Source of the DNA: an uncultured Ruminococcus sp.
Lineage (GTDB): Bacteria > Bacillota > Clostridia > Oscillospirales > Acutalibacteraceae
Direction: 5' to 3'
NCBI GenBank assembly: GCA_902767125.1
Contig: CACXGJ010000110.1
Span: forward strand, 1-14,329
Length of the DNA stretch: 14,329 bases
Each line of letters starts with the position of its first letter. The first letter of the stretch is position 1. Positions 13,283 through 14,329 of the stretch are shown in pieces. The notes beneath the pieces were generated by a model. The model was not told where the DNA came from. It saw nothing but the letters and a program-made list of their open reading frames with translations, and searched no databases. Position numbers and translations under genes: made by a program.

Positions 13283-13837
13283 TTGGATATTACGGAAATA
13301 TTTTTATTGAGCATAGCATCAAGCATCGATGCATTGAGCATAGGTGCATCATGCGGCTTCAAGGGAATAAAAACATCTTTAAAAGCAAAGATCGTTATAT
13401 GTGTCATATCATTCGTTGTAACACTGACAGCAGTCATTTTCGGGGGATTCCTGCGGAATTTTTTTTCTGATGCGGCAGGAAAAATAACAGGCGGTGTATT
13501 ATTGATAATAATGGGAATATATATGATGATAAGTTCATTTCTGAACAAAGAACCAGTTGAATGCGACATAAACAGATCATTTGATATCGACTATAAAGAA
13601 GCGTGCTTTATGGGAATTGTACTTTCGGGGGACTCATTTGCCGCCAGTATAAGTGTGGGTATGAGCGGAGGAATGGGATTTCTTATACCTGTAATGTGTG
13701 TCATATTCCAAATAGCCTTTCTCAATTTCGGAGAGTCTTTTGCAAAATTCATTGCAAAGCATCTGAACAAGAACCGCTTCGGGATAATATCGGGTTCGAT
13801 ACTGATAATCACGGGAATATTGCGAGGATTTTTTTAA
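13283..13837 (+). CDS. MntP/YtaF-family putative manganese exporter
   Basis: A 184-residue membrane protein, with about six hydrophobic segments arranged as two repeats. Each repeat carries the family motif with an essential-looking aspartate: SSIDALSIG (D16) and LSGDSFAAS (D117). Between them sits a hydrophilic loop, then IDYKEACFMGIVLS, which resembles YtaF (a sporulation-associated relative) more than classical MntP; length fits MntP (about 185-190). MntP exports Mn2+; the function of YtaF is unclear. The start is TTG 13283 with AGGGGTG upstream. A longer frame reaching back to 13157 would overlap the start of the divergent ATPase and adds an unrelated N-terminus. No terminator follows clearly, so transcripts may continue into the next small gene. 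Confidence 0.8.
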   Translation: MDITEIFLLSIASSIDALSIGASCGFKGIKTSLKAKIVICVISFVVTLTAVIFGGFLRNFFSDAAGKITGGVLLIIMGIYMMISSFLNKEPVECDINRSFDIDYKEACFMGIVLSGDSFAASISVGMSGGMGFLIPVMCVIFQIAFLNFGESFAKFIAKHLNKNRFGIISGSILIITGILRGFF

Positions 13838-13860
13838 ATTGAACCTGTGGTTTAAAGCCA

Positions 13861-13888
13861 TTGACATTTACTTTTTTTATGTTATAAT
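13861..13888 (+). promoter_or_regulatory. Consensus promoter with extended -10
   Basis: Perfect TTGACA at 13861-13866, a 16-base spacer, and perfect TATAAT at 13883-13888 preceded by TGT (extended -10). It is the strongest-looking promoter in the window. Transcription would start near 13895 and reach the terminator at 14047-14078, a product of about 190 bases. Confidence 0.85.
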
Positions 13889-13922
13889 TGTCTGTGCAAA
13901 AAATCAAGGAGTGTGAAGTCTT

Positions 13923-14165
13923 ATGAACGGAAATTCCAAAAAATTACAGTCTGTTATCCTTGCAATGTTCATAGCCATGTCAGCCTGTTTAGAGCAGGAT
14001 AAAAGTGAGCCTCCTCCCGAAAAACAAAATATTTTTGATATAGAAAAAGCAGTATGCCATTCAATTGACATACTGCTTCTTTATATTAGTTCGGAAAATT
14101 TTCGGGTTATCAGAATTTGCCTTCCTTTGCAGCTTCCTCAACGCTTACTGCAACAGCAACCGTAG
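13923..14165 (+). CDS. Tiny lipoprotein-like ORF, possibly truncated
   Basis: The open frame is 80 codons. Residues 1-22 look like a short lipoprotein signal peptide ending in MSAC (C23 lipidated), followed by a charged proline-rich stretch (EPPPEK). After about residue 40 the sequence no longer looks like protein: it reads through both arms of the terminator at 14047-14078 and then antisense to the GGGtGRT gene. AAGGAG at 13906-13911 is a good ribosome site, though spaced 11 bases from the ATG. In the other two frames stops occur just before the terminator stem (TGA 14036-14038 and TAG 14041-14043), so a single frameshift in the A-rich stretch at 14019-14029 would give a normal short ORF. 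It may be a decayed or frameshifted small lipoprotein, or the transcript may act as RNA. Confidence 0.35.
   Translation: MNGNSKKLQSVILAMFIAMSACLEQDKSEPPPEKQNIFDIEKAVCHSIDILLLYISSENFRVIRICLPLQLPQRLLQQQP
14044..14080. terminator. Bidirectional terminator, stronger on the minus strand
   Basis: A perfect 10-bp stem, AAGCAGTATG 14047-14056 with CATACTGCTT 14069-14078, and a 12-base loop. Read on the minus strand it is followed by a T run (complement of the As at 14044-14048), so it mainly ends the GGGtGRT transcript. On the plus strand the downstream sequence is CTTTATATT, a weaker tract. Confidence 0.8.
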
Positions 14166-14329
14166 CACCTACCATCGGGTTGTTGCCCATGCCGATAAGT
14201 CCCATCATCTCAACGTGTGCAGGAACAGAGCTTGAGCCTGCAAACTGTGCATCAGAGTGCATACGTCCCATAGTATCTGTCATACCGTAGGAAGCAGGAC
14301 CTGCTGCCATATTATCGGGATGAAGTGTA
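14110..14329 (-). CDS. GGGtGRT-family protein, C-terminal part
   Basis: The C-terminal 73 or so codons are present; the gene is cut by the right edge of the window. The reading frame is open through the edge with THREE-letter context T-L-H-P-D-N before an internal methionine, which matches the sequence just after the GGGTGRT motif in this clostridial family. The methionine at 14308-14310 is therefore internal, not the start. The visible part (MAAGPASYGMTDTMGRMHSDAQ... followed by small, glycine-rich segments such as GLIGMGNNPMVGA) is highly characteristic. The family has no established biochemical function that I know of. The motif GGGTGRT itself would lie just outside the window. The terminator at 14044-14080 ends the transcript. 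Confidence 0.85.
   Translation of the reverse strand, partial: TLHPDNMAAGPASYGMTDTMGRMHSDAQFAGSSSVPAHVEMMGLIGMGNNPMVGATVAVAVSVEEAAKEGKF

Overview
The window looks like chromosomal DNA from a low-to-moderate GC member of the Clostridia, probably Oscillospiraceae (Ruminococcus-like). That is an inference from four things: a GGGtGRT-family gene at the right edge, a clostridial-style Mrp with an N-terminal cysteine cluster, a YtaF/MntP-type membrane protein, and AT-rich intergenic DNA with sigma-A promoters. Coding density is high and no intergenic gap exceeds 200 bases.

Left edge (1-251): the last 30 codons of an IS200/IS605-type tnpB, followed by the element's right end, which includes the likely omegaRNA scaffold and a subterminal hairpin. 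The right end almost touches the start codon of mrp. Left-centre (252-6218): mrp (Fe-S carrier ATPase) and its terminator; rodA (peptidoglycan polymerase) with its own promoter; a CNNM/CorC-type membrane protein with CBS domains and its own consensus promoter; and a large VanW-domain protein with a PSPEP-repeat tail. Centre (6297-10242): an orphan OppA-type binding lipoprotein, a signal-less M14 metallopeptidase, an LprI-like (DUF1311) lipoprotein, and a coupled second lipoprotein of unknown function. A small ribbon-helix-helix protein follows (10318-10506). Right (10550-14329): a P2-type cation ATPase on the minus strand, a divergent MntP/YtaF-type putative manganese exporter, a tiny lipoprotein-like ORF behind a consensus promoter, and the C-terminal part of a GGGtGRT-family protein on the minus strand, cut by the window edge.

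Two themes run through the window. Cell envelope: rodA, the VanW protein, the binding lipoprotein plus M14 peptidase (a possible muropeptide uptake and recycling pair), and the LprI-like lipoprotein. Divalent cation handling: the CorC-like protein, the P2 ATPase and the MntP-like pump. The most testable leads are (1) a 17-bp palindrome that exactly fills the promoter spacer of the mntP-like gene, opposite a divergent P-type ATPase; (2) the TnpB element whose guide sequence would come from the mrp start region; (3) the M14 enzyme with His in place of the canonical carboxylate-binding Arg; and (4) the consensus, extended -10 promoter that drives only a tiny ORF running through its own terminator stem. 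I did not see a clear-cut new multi-gene defence or mobile system.
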